Source: Deltaproteobacteria bacterium (GTDB taxonomy: Bacteria > Desulfobacterota_B > Binatia > UBA9968). From it: a DNA stretch of 27,256 nt. The DNA lies in assembly GCA_016193385.1 (NCBI GenBank), contig JACPSF010000437.1, forward strand, positions 1 through 27,256, written 5' to 3'. Position 1 is the first letter of the stretch. Every line of letters begins with the position of its first letter. Below are positions 14,557 through 23,127 of the stretch, in pieces. Made by a program: the position numbers and the translations under genes. Below the pieces are notes generated by a model. It made no database searches. It was not told the origin of the DNA and worked only from the letters and a program-made list of their open reading frames with translations.

Positions 14557-15645
14557 TCAAGAATTCACGACGGCGACATGAATGGCGCCGGGATCTCCCT
14601 GCCGGCCGACGGTCTTAATCGCTCGCTCCGTCTCCTCGATCGAATATCTGTGAGTGCATTGCTTCTCGAACGGATATTTTCCGGATTCCAGCAATCTGAG
14701 CGCATGCTTGAGTTCCCGCGATGTCCGGCCCAATACGCCTTTGATGGTGAGCTCCTTACGGGTCATCACGTCGGGCATGAAATTCTCGGCGGCACCGTAG
14801 GCCATTCCGGCCATGACGACGGTTCCCCATTGCGCCGCAAGATCAACGGCCAGCTGCGTTGCTTTCGGCGCGTGCGCGGTCACGTTGATGACCGCGTCCG
14901 CCATCTCGCCGCCGGTGATCTCGCGGACCCGATCGACCACGTCTTCGGTGTCGACGTTGATCGCATGGTCGGCGCCGAGCGCCCTGGCCACCCCCAACCG
15001 GTCGGTGTCGTTGGATCGGCCGGCGATGATGATCGAGGCGGCGCCGGCCTCTTTGGCCGCGACGACGCAGCCCAGGCCCTGGTTTCCGGGCCCCAAGATG
15101 ACAACACTACTGCCGATTTTCACTCCTCCAACCACTTGCGTCCAACGAATCCCGTTGGAGAGCGGAAGATAAAGCGGCGCAATCTTGGTCGGGACGCTGT
15201 CGGCGATTCGGTGAATGAGCGAATGCGGATGGAGGTACACGTACTCGCTGTAGCCCCCCCACAAACCGGGCGCGAGGTCGAGAGACGTAAAGCCGTACAT
15301 CCTCCTTTCCTGGCACCTGGCATAGTGCCCGGACAGGCAAGGGTTACAATGGCCGCACGGCACGTACTCCTCTACGACGACGCGGTCCCCTTCCTTGAGC
15401 TGCCAACGCCTGGCGGCGCCTGCGCCAATTCGCTCCACGCGCCCGACTATTTCATGGCCGAGGATCAGCGGCAGCTTAGCCCATGTACCCGGCTCTTTAC
15501 GGTACAGCGGCCAGTCGGCGCCGCACACGCCCGTGGCCTCGACTCGGAGCAGACCGTCGTCGGCGCCGATCGAAGGCAAATCGAATTCCTTGATCTCGAT
15601 TTTCTCCGGTGCCACAAGTACCGCTGCTTTTCCCTTTGTAGCCAT
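14557..15645 (-). CDS. zinc-dependent alcohol dehydrogenase (MDR superfamily)
   Basis: The 362-residue protein has the medium-chain dehydrogenase layout. Catalytic zinc ligands are Cys41 (GVCGAD) and His64-Glu65 (GHEIVG). Structural zinc ligands are Cys97, Cys100, Cys103 and Cys111. A Rossmann GPGNQGLG motif lies in the nucleotide-binding domain, and IIIAGRSNDTDR follows where cofactor choice is made. It oxidises an alcohol or diol with NAD(P). Downstream of Rieske dioxygenases the diol step is more often done by short-chain enzymes, so this may act on a side-chain alcohol or a cis-diol. It lies 24 nt after the dioxygenase beta gene and is surely in the same transcript. Confidence 0.88.
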   Translation of the reverse strand: MATKGKAAVLVAPEKIEIKEFDLPSIGADDGLLRVEATGVCGADWPLYRKEPGTWAKLPLILGHEIVGRVERIGAGAARRWQLKEGDRVVVEEYVPCGHCNPCLSGHYARCQERRMYGFTSLDLAPGLWGGYSEYVYLHPHSLIHRIADSVPTKIAPLYLPLSNGIRWTQVVGGVKIGSSVVILGPGNQGLGCVVAAKEAGAASIIIAGRSNDTDRLGVARALGADHAINVDTEDVVDRVREITGGEMADAVINVTAHAPKATQLAVDLAAQWGTVVMAGMAYGAAENFMPDVMTRKELTIKGVLGRTSRELKHALRLLESGKYPFEKQCTHRYSIEETERAIKTVGRQGDPGAIHVAVVNS

Positions 15646-15669
15646 GCAAACGCTCTCTCGTAGAGATCT

Positions 15670-16143
15670 CTAGATGAGAAATCCCATCGGGGGAATTTCC
15701 TCGTCGTTGTTCAGCAGTATGACCTTCTTCATGACGATTTTGAAACCGCCATTCTCCCACCGCAACCTATGGATCGTGGTCCCGGTCCAGACATTCTGGA
15801 GATGCTTTCTCAGCTCAATGAGAATGAAATTGGAGTGAACGGTCATCTCGTCGGATTCTCCCGCTTCGATTTCGAGGTTGGAAACTACCCGCCGAAGCAA
15901 CGACTTCGGCTTTTGCGCGTAAGCCAGGCCGCTCTTCAAACGATCGACTCTGAGACCGAGGCGCGCGCGATCGTCATAGATAAAAGAAACCTCCCGTGTC
16001 GGGTCCGTATCGCCTCCGTTGCAGGGCACCCAATAAATCCCCTCGTCGGCCCACAATGACAACCACTCGTCATAGCAATGCTCGTCGCTAAGCCGGGCCT
16101 CGCGGTATATAAATGCCTCGACTTGAGATCGGTCCACGGTCAT
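15670..16143 (-). CDS. aromatic-ring-hydroxylating dioxygenase, small (beta) subunit
   Basis: The 157-residue product has the size and pattern of the ring-hydroxylating beta subunit. It begins FIYREARLSDEHCYDEWLSL (about 11-30). Then come DEGIYWVPCN and a DDRARLGLRVDRL segment; the C-terminal part has FILIELRKHLQ, GTTIHRLR and a hydrophobic end. The subunit belongs to the NTF2-like fold and supports the alpha3beta3 hexamer without a catalytic site. It follows the alpha-subunit gene by 57 nt on the minus strand. No Shine-Dalgarno sequence is clear before the ATG at 16143. Confidence 0.9.
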   Translation of the reverse strand: MTVDRSQVEAFIYREARLSDEHCYDEWLSLWADEGIYWVPCNGGDTDPTREVSFIYDDRARLGLRVDRLKSGLAYAQKPKSLLRRVVSNLEIEAGESDEMTVHSNFILIELRKHLQNVWTGTTIHRLRWENGGFKIVMKKVILLNNDEEIPPMGFLI

Positions 16144-16200
16144 CGGGTAAGACTTACATTTGGAGCATACCTTTACGGAGACTATGCACCCGCTAAATCT

Positions 16201-17484
16201 CTATCCGCGGCTCTCCTGCGGGAGCATCACTTCCTTATAATGGCGCCACAGCCCTCTCAACTGTCCCTCGTCCGTGCCGTAGCCGACGCAGACGCCGTCG
16301 GCTCGGACCTCTTCTCGCTTGAGCCCGCGACTGATCAACAGCCATTCTTCGACTTGCACGTTGACGCCGATCTGATTGCGCTCGCAGATCTCCAGGTCGT
16401 CCGCCGAAAGAAACCCCGCTGGGCCGAACACCTCCTCGTGCTCCCGCAGGCGAGCCGTGTTGATTTCCTCGGGCGCTCCCTTCATCAACGCGGGCTGGTA
16501 AGAAACGGCGGTCTCCTCCACGCCCACCGGCTGTATGCGGCGCACGTGGGTTTGCAGCAGAATAAGATTTGGGAAGACGTAAATGAATTGGGCTCGATCC
16601 TCGAGCTTTTGCCGTGCCTGTTCTTTGCCATAACTGCCTTCCATCGCAGCAAGGTACATTTGCCAACCGGCCGGCGAGATGGCGACGGAGAATCGCCCCG
16701 GCTTGTAGCGCAAGCCGCGGAAGTCTTCAACCATGTGACCGCCGGGCAGGTAGCGAATATGTCCGGGCTGCTCCGCGATGGCCAGCGAGCTCCTGTTGAC
16801 TCCCATACGAGAGCCCGCGATGTCGAAGAAGTGCTGATGCAAAACGGGCCCGTGATAGGTCCCCTCCAGGGAGTTCTCCACGATCAGCTTCCAGTTTCCG
16901 CGGTAGCGCACCTTCTGGGCCCCGGCCCGTAGCTCGATCTCACCGAGCGGCGACAGCTCGACGAACATGTCGATAAACTCTTTCGCTCCACCCAAGTGGT
17001 CTTCGAGGCTGATCCCGGTCGGTTGCAAGCTCGCGAAGACGAACCCCCGGTACGTGGCGATTCGCGGCACCTTGACGAGGCCGTAGCTATCCTTGCTGAA
17101 GGACTCTCCGTAGCCGTCCGCGTAGGTAACCCTGATAAGCTCTCCCTTGGTGTTATAGGTCCAGCCGTGGTAGTCGCAGCGAAAGTAGCTCGCGTTCCCG
17201 CGCTCATATTGGCAGACCAGGTTGCCGCGGTGACGGCAGCGATTGACCAGGAGCTGGACCTTGTGGTCGTTCGCCCGCACCATAATGACCGGTGTTTGTC
17301 CGATCGGCCGGGTCACATAGTCCCCGGGCACTCGCACCTCGCTCTCGTGTCCGACGTATACCCACCCCCGATGCCAGATCTTCTCCATCTCGTCATGAAA
17401 AATGGCTGGGTCGTAGTATAAGCGACCGTGGACCCGGTCGTTCTTGATCAGCTGGTCGTAATCTGCGCTTTTCTCCGACGGCAT
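16201..17484 (-). CDS. Rieske non-haem iron ring-hydroxylating dioxygenase, alpha subunit
   Basis: The 427-residue protein has an N-terminal Rieske [2Fe-2S] domain with CRH (Cys83, His85) and CDYH (Cys103, His106). The catalytic domain reads WKLIVENSLEGTYHGPVLH: His211 and His216 are the iron ligands and Asn204 is the conserved Asn. The acidic residue that normally carries electrons between subunits, an Asp in naphthalene and benzoate dioxygenases, is Glu207 here. ADDLE (361-365) supplies the likely carboxylate iron ligand, Asp362 or Asp363. The enzyme adds O2 to an aromatic or related substrate. The ferredoxin and reductase it needs are not in the window. A GGGAG site lies about 10 nt before the ATG. 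The solute-binding gene lies 20 nt upstream, implying cotranscription. Confidence 0.93.
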   Translation of the reverse strand: MPSEKSADYDQLIKNDRVHGRLYYDPAIFHDEMEKIWHRGWVYVGHESEVRVPGDYVTRPIGQTPVIMVRANDHKVQLLVNRCRHRGNLVCQYERGNASYFRCDYHGWTYNTKGELIRVTYADGYGESFSKDSYGLVKVPRIATYRGFVFASLQPTGISLEDHLGGAKEFIDMFVELSPLGEIELRAGAQKVRYRGNWKLIVENSLEGTYHGPVLHQHFFDIAGSRMGVNRSSLAIAEQPGHIRYLPGGHMVEDFRGLRYKPGRFSVAISPAGWQMYLAAMEGSYGKEQARQKLEDRAQFIYVFPNLILLQTHVRRIQPVGVEETAVSYQPALMKGAPEEINTARLREHEEVFGPAGFLSADDLEICERNQIGVNVQVEEWLLISRGLKREEVRADGVCVGYGTDEGQLRGLWRHYKEVMLPQESRG

Positions 17485-17503
17485 GACGACAACTCCCGGC
17501 CCT

Positions 17504-18640
17504 TCACTTCAAGATCTGTTTGCTGAATTGAATCGCGCCCGCATAGAGCGGCTCATGCTCCTCCATGTTGATTTGCAGGTACTCGTCGAGCTTTTTGGAG
17601 TCCACGGCGACCTCGGGGCTCGCCACCGGAACATCCAGTCGACGGCTGTTCACATCCGCTAACTGCGCCCAGGCGGTTTGCGCGTCCCGACCCAACAGCC
17701 AATTGGCGAACACTTTGGCCGCGTTGGGATGGGGCGCGCGGCTTAGCAGATACAGGGCGCCCCAGGCTGGACCCACCACTTCCTTCGACGGGTATAAACG
17801 CTTGGTATTGAGACCCACGCCTTCTTTTTGCAGTCTTTTAACTTCCGCAATCGTTGCGCCGATCGCTATCGGGTAGCGCCCTCGCACCATCCATTCCGCG
17901 AGCTGGCGCGTGGTATTGGTGATCACGACCCCCTGCTCGACCAGCAGGCGCTTCACGGCGCCGTCGCCCAAGATTCTCCTGAGGGCTACGATGGCCGTAG
18001 CTCCTGGACCCCGTATCCGTGGGTCATACAGAGCGATTTTCCCCTTCCACCGCGGATCCAGCAGGTCCTCGACCCTTTGCAAGGCGGATTCAGGTGCGCT
18101 GTCCCGATTGATATAAATGTTGCCACTAAGGTCCAGACCGAAGCCATAGACATGCTTCTTTCCTTTGTCCATGAACCCGGCGTCGAATCCTCCCAGCCAT
18201 TTCGCGTCGTCGAGAACCTCGGGGAGCATCAGCGCCGGCTTGACGGGCTCGTACCAGCCGCCGGGTATATGGGCATTAAAAACCGACGGACCCGTGCCCC
18301 GCACGCTTACATCCCAAAGGAATTGACCTGCTTCTCGCTCGCGTTGCACGCGCACGTCATAATCCCCCGAGCCCATCGTGCTGAGTTCCAGACGGATCTC
18401 GGGAAAAGCGGCTTGAAATTTCATCAGGGCTTCCCGGTGAGCCGCCACCGGTGGTCCGGCGACAACGACTCGCCCCTCGCTCTTTGCCGCATTACCGGTC
18501 TGCTGCCACGACGACTGCGCGGATGCCTTGGCCCCAAGCAATACAAAGCTTAGCAAAAAGGCGGGTATGGTCAGCTCTGAACTGAGGCGGCTCCTCCAGA
18601 GCAGCCCTATCAGTATCGGCAAGATCCTCGAGAGATTCAT
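17504..18640 (-). CDS. extracellular solute-binding protein of an ABC importer
   Basis: The 378-residue product starts MNLSRILPILIGLLWRS and has a long hydrophobic N-terminus ending near AKASAQSS, a signal peptide for export. The mature part reads GRVVVAGPPVAAHREALMKF, then AAFPEIRLEL, then DLLDPRWKGKIALYDPR: the type-II binding-protein pattern shared by FbpA, thiamine and phosphonate binders. The adjacent Tyr pair that binds ferric iron in FbpA is not seen. The start at 18640 is set by GAGGAGG 6 nt upstream; an ATG at 18697 is in frame but less likely. It is followed at once by dioxygenase genes, suggesting that it captures the substrate of that enzyme. Confidence 0.88.
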   Translation of the reverse strand: MNLSRILPILIGLLWRSRLSSELTIPAFLLSFVLLGAKASAQSSWQQTGNAAKSEGRVVVAGPPVAAHREALMKFQAAFPEIRLELSTMGSGDYDVRVQREREAGQFLWDVSVRGTGPSVFNAHIPGGWYEPVKPALMLPEVLDDAKWLGGFDAGFMDKGKKHVYGFGLDLSGNIYINRDSAPESALQRVEDLLDPRWKGKIALYDPRIRGPGATAIVALRRILGDGAVKRLLVEQGVVITNTTRQLAEWMVRGRYPIAIGATIAEVKRLQKEGVGLNTKRLYPSKEVVGPAWGALYLLSRAPHPNAAKVFANWLLGRDAQTAWAQLADVNSRRLDVPVASPEVAVDSKKLDEYLQINMEEHEPLYAGAIQFSKQILK

Positions 18641-18715
18641 GAGAACCTCCTCAGCGAGCAGCATGGGTGAAATTTCAGCTTCGTTTGGGAGATGCACCCC
18701 CCCCGGTATCCCAAC

Positions 18716-18744
18716 TCATAGATGAAGGGGGCCACGGTGTCAAT
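18716..18744 (-). promoter_or_regulatory. internal promoter for the solute-binding and dioxygenase genes
   Basis: On the minus strand a perfect TTGACA (18744-18739) is followed after 17 nt by TATGAG (18721-18716). It sits in the 182-nt gap between the permease and the solute-binding gene and could raise expression of binding protein and enzymes above that of the membrane parts. Confidence 0.55.
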
Positions 18745-18822
18745 CCCTCAAAGGTCGAACTGGCGAAAGAAAAGTCCCAGCTAAAAAGCGGCGGAAGAGT
18801 GGCTGCGGGTTTGTCGCCGTGA

Positions 18823-20556
18823 CTAGGCTTCACGTGTACCCTTAAGGCCCGTGCCCAGGCCGAAGCACCTGGCCAGCACACAGACCCCGATCGTCATGAC
18901 CACCACCAGGACGCCCACGACCGACGCCACCTCATAGCGCCCCTCGGCCATGTAATCCAACTGAAGCACCGCCAAAGGTCGGTTGCTGCTGGTCACCAGT
19001 AAAGCCAAGTGACTGATGTTTCGTGCGGCAGAAACGAAACTAATCGCTCCCACCAGTAGCAAGACAGGGCTCAAGATCGGAAGTACCACAAGTCGATAGG
19101 TCTGCCACCTCGACCCCCCCACAACCCACGAAGCCTCCTCAATATCAGCGCCGAGCTGAATCATCGCGCTTTTCAAAATTTGGACGCCTAAGGTCATGGC
19201 GCTCAAGGTGCTGGCCAGAATCAAAAGCACAATGCCGCCGTAGAGGGGCCTGAACGCTGCGACACCCAAGAACAGCCACAGATAACCGAGCCCTAGAATG
19301 ATCCCTGGCAGGGCAAAGAGAAGCCAAGAAATATAATCCAGCGTGACTCGCCCCCAAAACCGAGTCCTTGCGATGATATAGGCGACCCCTGAATAGATAA
19401 ACACGGAAAATATGGCTGTCCCAAGGGCTAATACGAGGGTGTTGAAAAAAGACCTCAAAAAGATGGGATCGGAAACCAAAGTTTGCCAGTGTTTCAGAGT
19501 CCACGGATGAGGTATATGGAAGAAACCGTATAAGCGCATGAACGTGCCGAGCAGTAGGAAACACAACGGAACAATCGTTAAGAGGCAAACAGCCATTGCG
19601 ACAAAGATAAAAGCGGGCCACCTCCAGCGTCGCAACCGGATGAGCCCCCCTCTGAACTGACCCGTGACCGTGGTAAAGCGGCGTCGGCCCGTGTACCAGC
19701 GCTGCAACGCAATTAGGGGAACCATTAGGACGAGAATGAGCACACTCAACGCGGTTGCTGGAGCGAAGAGAGGAGGCTCTTGTTGGAGCAGACGGTAAAT
19801 CTTCGTGCTGTACACGTCGATACGTCCCGGCGCGCCGAGGATGAGCTCGATTTCGAAGGCTTCCAACGAGCGGATGATGGACATGAGCAAGACGACTAAG
19901 ACCGCAGGAGCCATCACAGGCACAACGACGCGCAGAAGAGTGCCAATTCTGCCGGCCCCACAGATTAGGGATACCTCCTCGAGAGTGGCATCCATATGAC
20001 GAAACGCGGGGGTCAGTAGGATCACCTTCACTGCCAGGGCAATACCTACGCTGTGCACCCACACGATGCCCCACCAAGAGTAGATGTTAAACGTACTATT
20101 CCCAAAAAAGGGCAGACGGGCTAAAAGCTGGTTTATCAACCCGTATTCGGGATCGAGAAGCAGAATCCAGCCTTGGGTCACAGCCAAAGAGGGAAGAAAA
20201 AAGGCGATCCAAAAAAGAAACTCAAAGGCATCGCGACCAGGAAGATCGGTGCGGGCTAAAAGCCACGCCAGAAGAACTGCGAGGGGAAAGGCGATCAATT
20301 GGCGGGCGAATGTCAGCGTAAGGGTGTTAAAGATCGCCTGCCGCATCCCCGGCTCGGAAATGGCTGCACGCCAACCGGCCAGATCGATAACGACCGCCTC
20401 ACCCGGCCTATTCGTCTGGAAGCTACTAAAAACCAACAGCAGAAGGGGGTAAATTACCAGAAAGGCTAGAACGGTTAGAATCAAGGTATAACATAGACTC
20501 TCCATGTCCCACCGCAAACGGCGGGTAAATCCAACCGATCTATCTAGAGTTGCCAT
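18823..20556 (-). CDS. ABC transporter permease with two fused membrane domains (FbpB-like)
   Basis: The 577-residue protein has about twelve membrane helices in two homologous halves. Each carries an EAA-type loop that contacts the ATPase: EVSLICGAGRIGTLLRVVVP in the first half and IEEASWVVGGSRWQTYRLVV in the second. Fused permeases of this type occur in iron, thiamine and some organic-acid importers. Its start codon overlaps the end of the ATPase gene by 13 nt (20544-20556), pointing to coupled translation. A 182-nt gap containing a promoter separates it from the solute-binding gene. Confidence 0.92.
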   Translation of the reverse strand: MATLDRSVGFTRRLRWDMESLCYTLILTVLAFLVIYPLLLLVFSSFQTNRPGEAVVIDLAGWRAAISEPGMRQAIFNTLTLTFARQLIAFPLAVLLAWLLARTDLPGRDAFEFLFWIAFFLPSLAVTQGWILLLDPEYGLINQLLARLPFFGNSTFNIYSWWGIVWVHSVGIALAVKVILLTPAFRHMDATLEEVSLICGAGRIGTLLRVVVPVMAPAVLVVLLMSIIRSLEAFEIELILGAPGRIDVYSTKIYRLLQQEPPLFAPATALSVLILVLMVPLIALQRWYTGRRRFTTVTGQFRGGLIRLRRWRWPAFIFVAMAVCLLTIVPLCFLLLGTFMRLYGFFHIPHPWTLKHWQTLVSDPIFLRSFFNTLVLALGTAIFSVFIYSGVAYIIARTRFWGRVTLDYISWLLFALPGIILGLGYLWLFLGVAAFRPLYGGIVLLILASTLSAMTLGVQILKSAMIQLGADIEEASWVVGGSRWQTYRLVVLPILSPVLLLVGAISFVSAARNISHLALLVTSSNRPLAVLQLDYMAEGRYEVASVVGVLVVVMTIGVCVLARCFGLGTGLKGTREA

Positions 20557-21641
20557 ACTGAAATTAGGTCATGAGGAAGCCTTATGTGTACTGCCTCACC
20601 TTCGCGTAAAGTTTCCCTTCCCGCTGCATAACAAAGAACTCTGTCCCCGTTTTCGAGCAGGAGAGAGACCTGATATCGGTCTCCCACGAATAAAAGCGCT
20701 TCTATAATTCCACGAAACCAGTTCTCCCCCACCGGCGGATACCCCGTGAAATTCACGACAATGTCCTCGGGTCGAATGGCTAAACAAACCTTTTCAGGCG
20801 GCCCAAGCTTCGAATCATAGCTAACGCCTAACACCCGCTGCGGCAACCCGTCAACTTCCACCTCAATGATGCTTGCCTCCCTGCGCCCGCTCACCTGACC
20901 GTAAAGAATCACGGTTTTACCGAGGAAATCCCGTGCGAAGGGAGTCAAAGGGCTTTGATAGAGCAAGGACGGGGACCCCAACTGCTCTATGCGTCCATTA
21001 TTCATTAAAGCAATCCGGTCCGAGAGGCTTAGAGCTTCGACCTGATCGTGGGTGACGAACACAGTTGTGACACCGAGTTTCTTTTGCAGCAGCTTAACTT
21101 CGATCCGCATTTGCTCCCTGAGCTTGGCATCCAAGTTGGAAAACGGCTCGTCTAAAAGGAGCAATGAAGGTTCATAAACCAGGGCACGTGCCAGGGCGAC
21201 TCGTTGTTGTTGACCACCGCTTAGCAGAGGGGCCGGACGGTCTTCCAACCCGCACAAGCCGACTAGCTCAAGGGCCCGTAAAACCTTTTCCCGCGCCGCG
21301 TGGGACGAAATACGGCGCAAACGAAGAGGATAAAAGACGTTTTCGTATACGGTCATGTTGGGCCACAGGGCATACGACTGGAAAACCATCCCTAATTTTC
21401 GTTTGTGGGGGGGCGTAAATATTCCCCTGCTAACTGAGACGATTGGCTCCTCTTGAAAAGAAATGTCCCCGCTCTCCGGCTCTTCCAAACCGGCGATTAA
21501 TCGCAACGTGGTAGTCTTGCCGCAGCCGCTCGGACCGAGAAGTGTAAAAATTTCCCCTCTGTTAACGTCAAAAGACAGACAATCGACAGCTTTGACCGCG
21601 CCAAATCTCTTGCTGACTTCCGCGAGAGCTAAGTGAGTCAT
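20544..21641 (-). CDS. ABC transporter ATP-binding protein (FbpC/PotA-like)
   Basis: The 365-residue ATPase carries Walker A GPSGCGKTT (36-44), the signature LSGGQQQR (140-147), Walker B LLLLDEP (160-166) with the D-loop SNLD, and the H-loop His198 in VFVTHDQ. The C-terminal part (about 240-365) matches a TOBE regulatory domain with CLAIRPEDI. It powers import through the fused permease next to it. It is the first gene of the leftward block, and a promoter with a short leader lies directly upstream. No clear Shine-Dalgarno sequence precedes the ATG. Confidence 0.93.
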   Translation of the reverse strand: MTHLALAEVSKRFGAVKAVDCLSFDVNRGEIFTLLGPSGCGKTTTLRLIAGLEEPESGDISFQEEPIVSVSRGIFTPPHKRKLGMVFQSYALWPNMTVYENVFYPLRLRRISSHAAREKVLRALELVGLCGLEDRPAPLLSGGQQQRVALARALVYEPSLLLLDEPFSNLDAKLREQMRIEVKLLQKKLGVTTVFVTHDQVEALSLSDRIALMNNGRIEQLGSPSLLYQSPLTPFARDFLGKTVILYGQVSGRREASIIEVEVDGLPQRVLGVSYDSKLGPPEKVCLAIRPEDIVVNFTGYPPVGENWFRGIIEALLFVGDRYQVSLLLENGDRVLCYAAGRETLREGEAVHIRLPHDLISVWQL

Positions 21642-21668
21642 TTTTCAGGCCGAGTTTGGACCCCAAAG

Positions 21669-21697
21669 CATATAATCAATAGCGGATCTTTATTCAA
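21669..21697 (-). promoter_or_regulatory. promoter of the ABC importer genes
   Basis: On the minus strand TTGAAT (21697-21692) and TATATG (21674-21669) are separated by exactly 17 nt. The start would fall near 21662, about 20 nt before the ATPase ATG. Confidence 0.55.
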
Positions 21698-21735
21698 GTT
21701 GTTCTCGGCGCGAAGCCTACATCCTTAAGTTTGCA

Positions 21736-21751
21736 AAACCTAATGAGGTTT
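21736..21751. promoter_or_regulatory. palindrome AAACCT-aatg-AGGTTT, candidate operator
   Basis: A perfect 6-bp dyad with a 4-nt centre lies between the leftward importer promoter and the rightward LigB remnant. A weak rightward promoter, TTGCAA (21731-21736), 17 nt, TAGACG, would overlap it. No regulator gene is present in the window. Confidence 0.3.
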
Positions 21752-21813
21752 GTTAGACGTATCGGCCGGTTCATGCGGCGACCATCCAACCCGACCGGCA
21801 TGAGGTTCCAGTA

Positions 21814-22070
21814 TTGGCGCGTGTCGTATCCGTGATCGGAGTCACTCATAATCCGTTTATATACCGCCTCATCAGCCAGCCGCGCTTCCAATGGACCCCC
21901 GACACAGAGAACATGATGCAACGCGGCGAGCTCCTGCGCGCGAAGCTCAAAGCGGCCAGGCCCGATGTTCTCCTCACGGTCGGTAATGACTACTTCCACC
22001 AGTTCTTCATGGACAACATGCCGGCCTTTTGCCGGGCTCCACGCAGCCGTTCTTCGCCTGGGAGACGTAA
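21814..22070 (+). pseudogene. LigB-like extradiol dioxygenase with a large internal deletion
   Basis: From TTG 21814 the frame reads MARVVSVIGVTHNPF and runs on to LLTVGNDYFHQFFMDNMPAF, closely matching residues 1 to about 69 of the intact gene at 24507. Just after MPAF the match stops. A few bases later, in the +1 frame, the sequence reads PFFAWET and a TAA stop at 22068-22070, matching the intact gene's C-terminal PFFSWDASK. Both ends of the gene are therefore present and roughly 200 internal codons are gone. Iron ligands near the N-terminus (His12, His60-equivalent) remain but the rest of the site is lost. The LLM gene starts 21 nt later, so the intact ancestor was probably in an operon with it. 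Confidence 0.8.
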
Positions 22071-22090
22071 TCGAAGGAAGGGAGAATTTC

Positions 22091-23071
22091 ATGGCGACTC
22101 GTTTTAGTTTGCACGGTTCCATAAGAAACATTTCTCACGGAGTTCAGAGGGCCCGACGGGCGGAGGAGCTTGGCTACGAGGCGATCTTCATCGCCGATGC
22201 CCAAATGACCTGCCTGGATCCCTTCCAAACTCTCGCCGTCTGCGCTGGACACACGAAGCGCCTGCGGTTGGCAACGGCTGTGACCAATATGGTCTACCGC
22301 GACCCCACCGTTCTGGCGGGCTCTGCGGCAACCCTCAACGAGATCTCCGAGGGCCGGGCGATCCTCGGCTTGGGAACCGGCGACGGTCCGGTGTACACCC
22401 TGGGACGAAAGGCCACCCCGATGGCGAAGTTCGAAGCGGGTCTCAAGGCCATGCGGGAGCTGCTTCAGGGCAAGCCCGCCGAATTTCCCAGCGGCAAGGT
22501 CGGGCTCAAGGCCGGGAAATTACCCGTGCCCGTTTATGTCTCCGTCGAAGGTCCCCGGGGCTTGCAGGTAGCGGGAAGAGTTGCCGACGGCGTGATCCTG
22601 GGAAACGGTTTCGACCTGCGCGTGCTCCAATGGGCAAAGGAGAAGATCGCTACCGGGGCTCGGGAGGTCGGCCGCTCACCGTCGGAGATCGACATTTTGG
22701 TCGCCGGGATGATTTGCGTGGACAAAGACGGTGATCGGGCCCGAGCTACAGTGCGCTCGCGCCTGGCCAACCGCGCCCATCATAACTTCCGCTTCACTTT
22801 GGAGACGGTCCCGCCTAAAGAGCTGGACGGCGTGAAAAGGTTCATGGAGGCGTTCGATATGAGCAAGCCGCTCGAGGAGAAAGTCGATCCCAGTCTAGTA
22901 ACGGATTACATGGCCCGCCGCTTCTCCATCGCCGGCACGCCCGACGAATGCGCGGCGCGCATCAAGGAGCTGGAGCAGGCGGGGGTGAACCGGGTTTTGC
23001 TGACCCCGCCGGAGAAGATCTGGGGCGAGATGGTGGAGGCCTGGGCGAAGGAAGTTATGCCCCGCGTTTAA
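22091..23071 (+). CDS. LLM-class flavin-dependent oxidoreductase
   Basis: The 326-residue protein has the luciferase-like TIM-barrel pattern: ARRAEELGYEAIFIADAQM near the N-terminus, LRLATAVTNMVYRDPTVLAG, GRAILGLGTGDG, and a C-terminal FSIAGTPDECAARIKELEQA. These enzymes use F420 or reduced FMN to oxidise or mono-oxygenate organic substrates. The start at 22091 has GGAAGGGAG about 6 nt upstream; the open frame extends to 21965, inside the LigB remnant. The neighbouring LigB-like remnant and aromatic genes suggest a role in the same catabolic network. The substrate is not visible from sequence. Confidence 0.88.
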   Translation: MATRFSLHGSIRNISHGVQRARRAEELGYEAIFIADAQMTCLDPFQTLAVCAGHTKRLRLATAVTNMVYRDPTVLAGSAATLNEISEGRAILGLGTGDGPVYTLGRKATPMAKFEAGLKAMRELLQGKPAEFPSGKVGLKAGKLPVPVYVSVEGPRGLQVAGRVADGVILGNGFDLRVLQWAKEKIATGAREVGRSPSEIDILVAGMICVDKDGDRARATVRSRLANRAHHNFRFTLETVPPKELDGVKRFMEAFDMSKPLEEKVDPSLVTDYMARRFSIAGTPDECAARIKELEQAGVNRVLLTPPEKIWGEMVEAWAKEVMPRV

Positions 23072-23127
23072 GGCGCGCGCCGACCTTCCGAGAACACGCT
23101 CACCGCCGGCTGTGTTTGTATTCCCTT

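Noticed and set aside
14026..15663. Open frame of 545 codons on the plus strand
   Set aside because: It lies antisense to the DUF3891 and alcohol dehydrogenase genes, both clearly coding, and has no recognisable domain; long shadows are common in GC-rich DNA.
17504..21641. Ferric iron importer (fbpABC) assignment
   Set aside because: ATPase and permease fit that class, but the binding protein lacks the adjacent Tyr pair and is followed by dioxygenase genes, so iron specificity is not supported.
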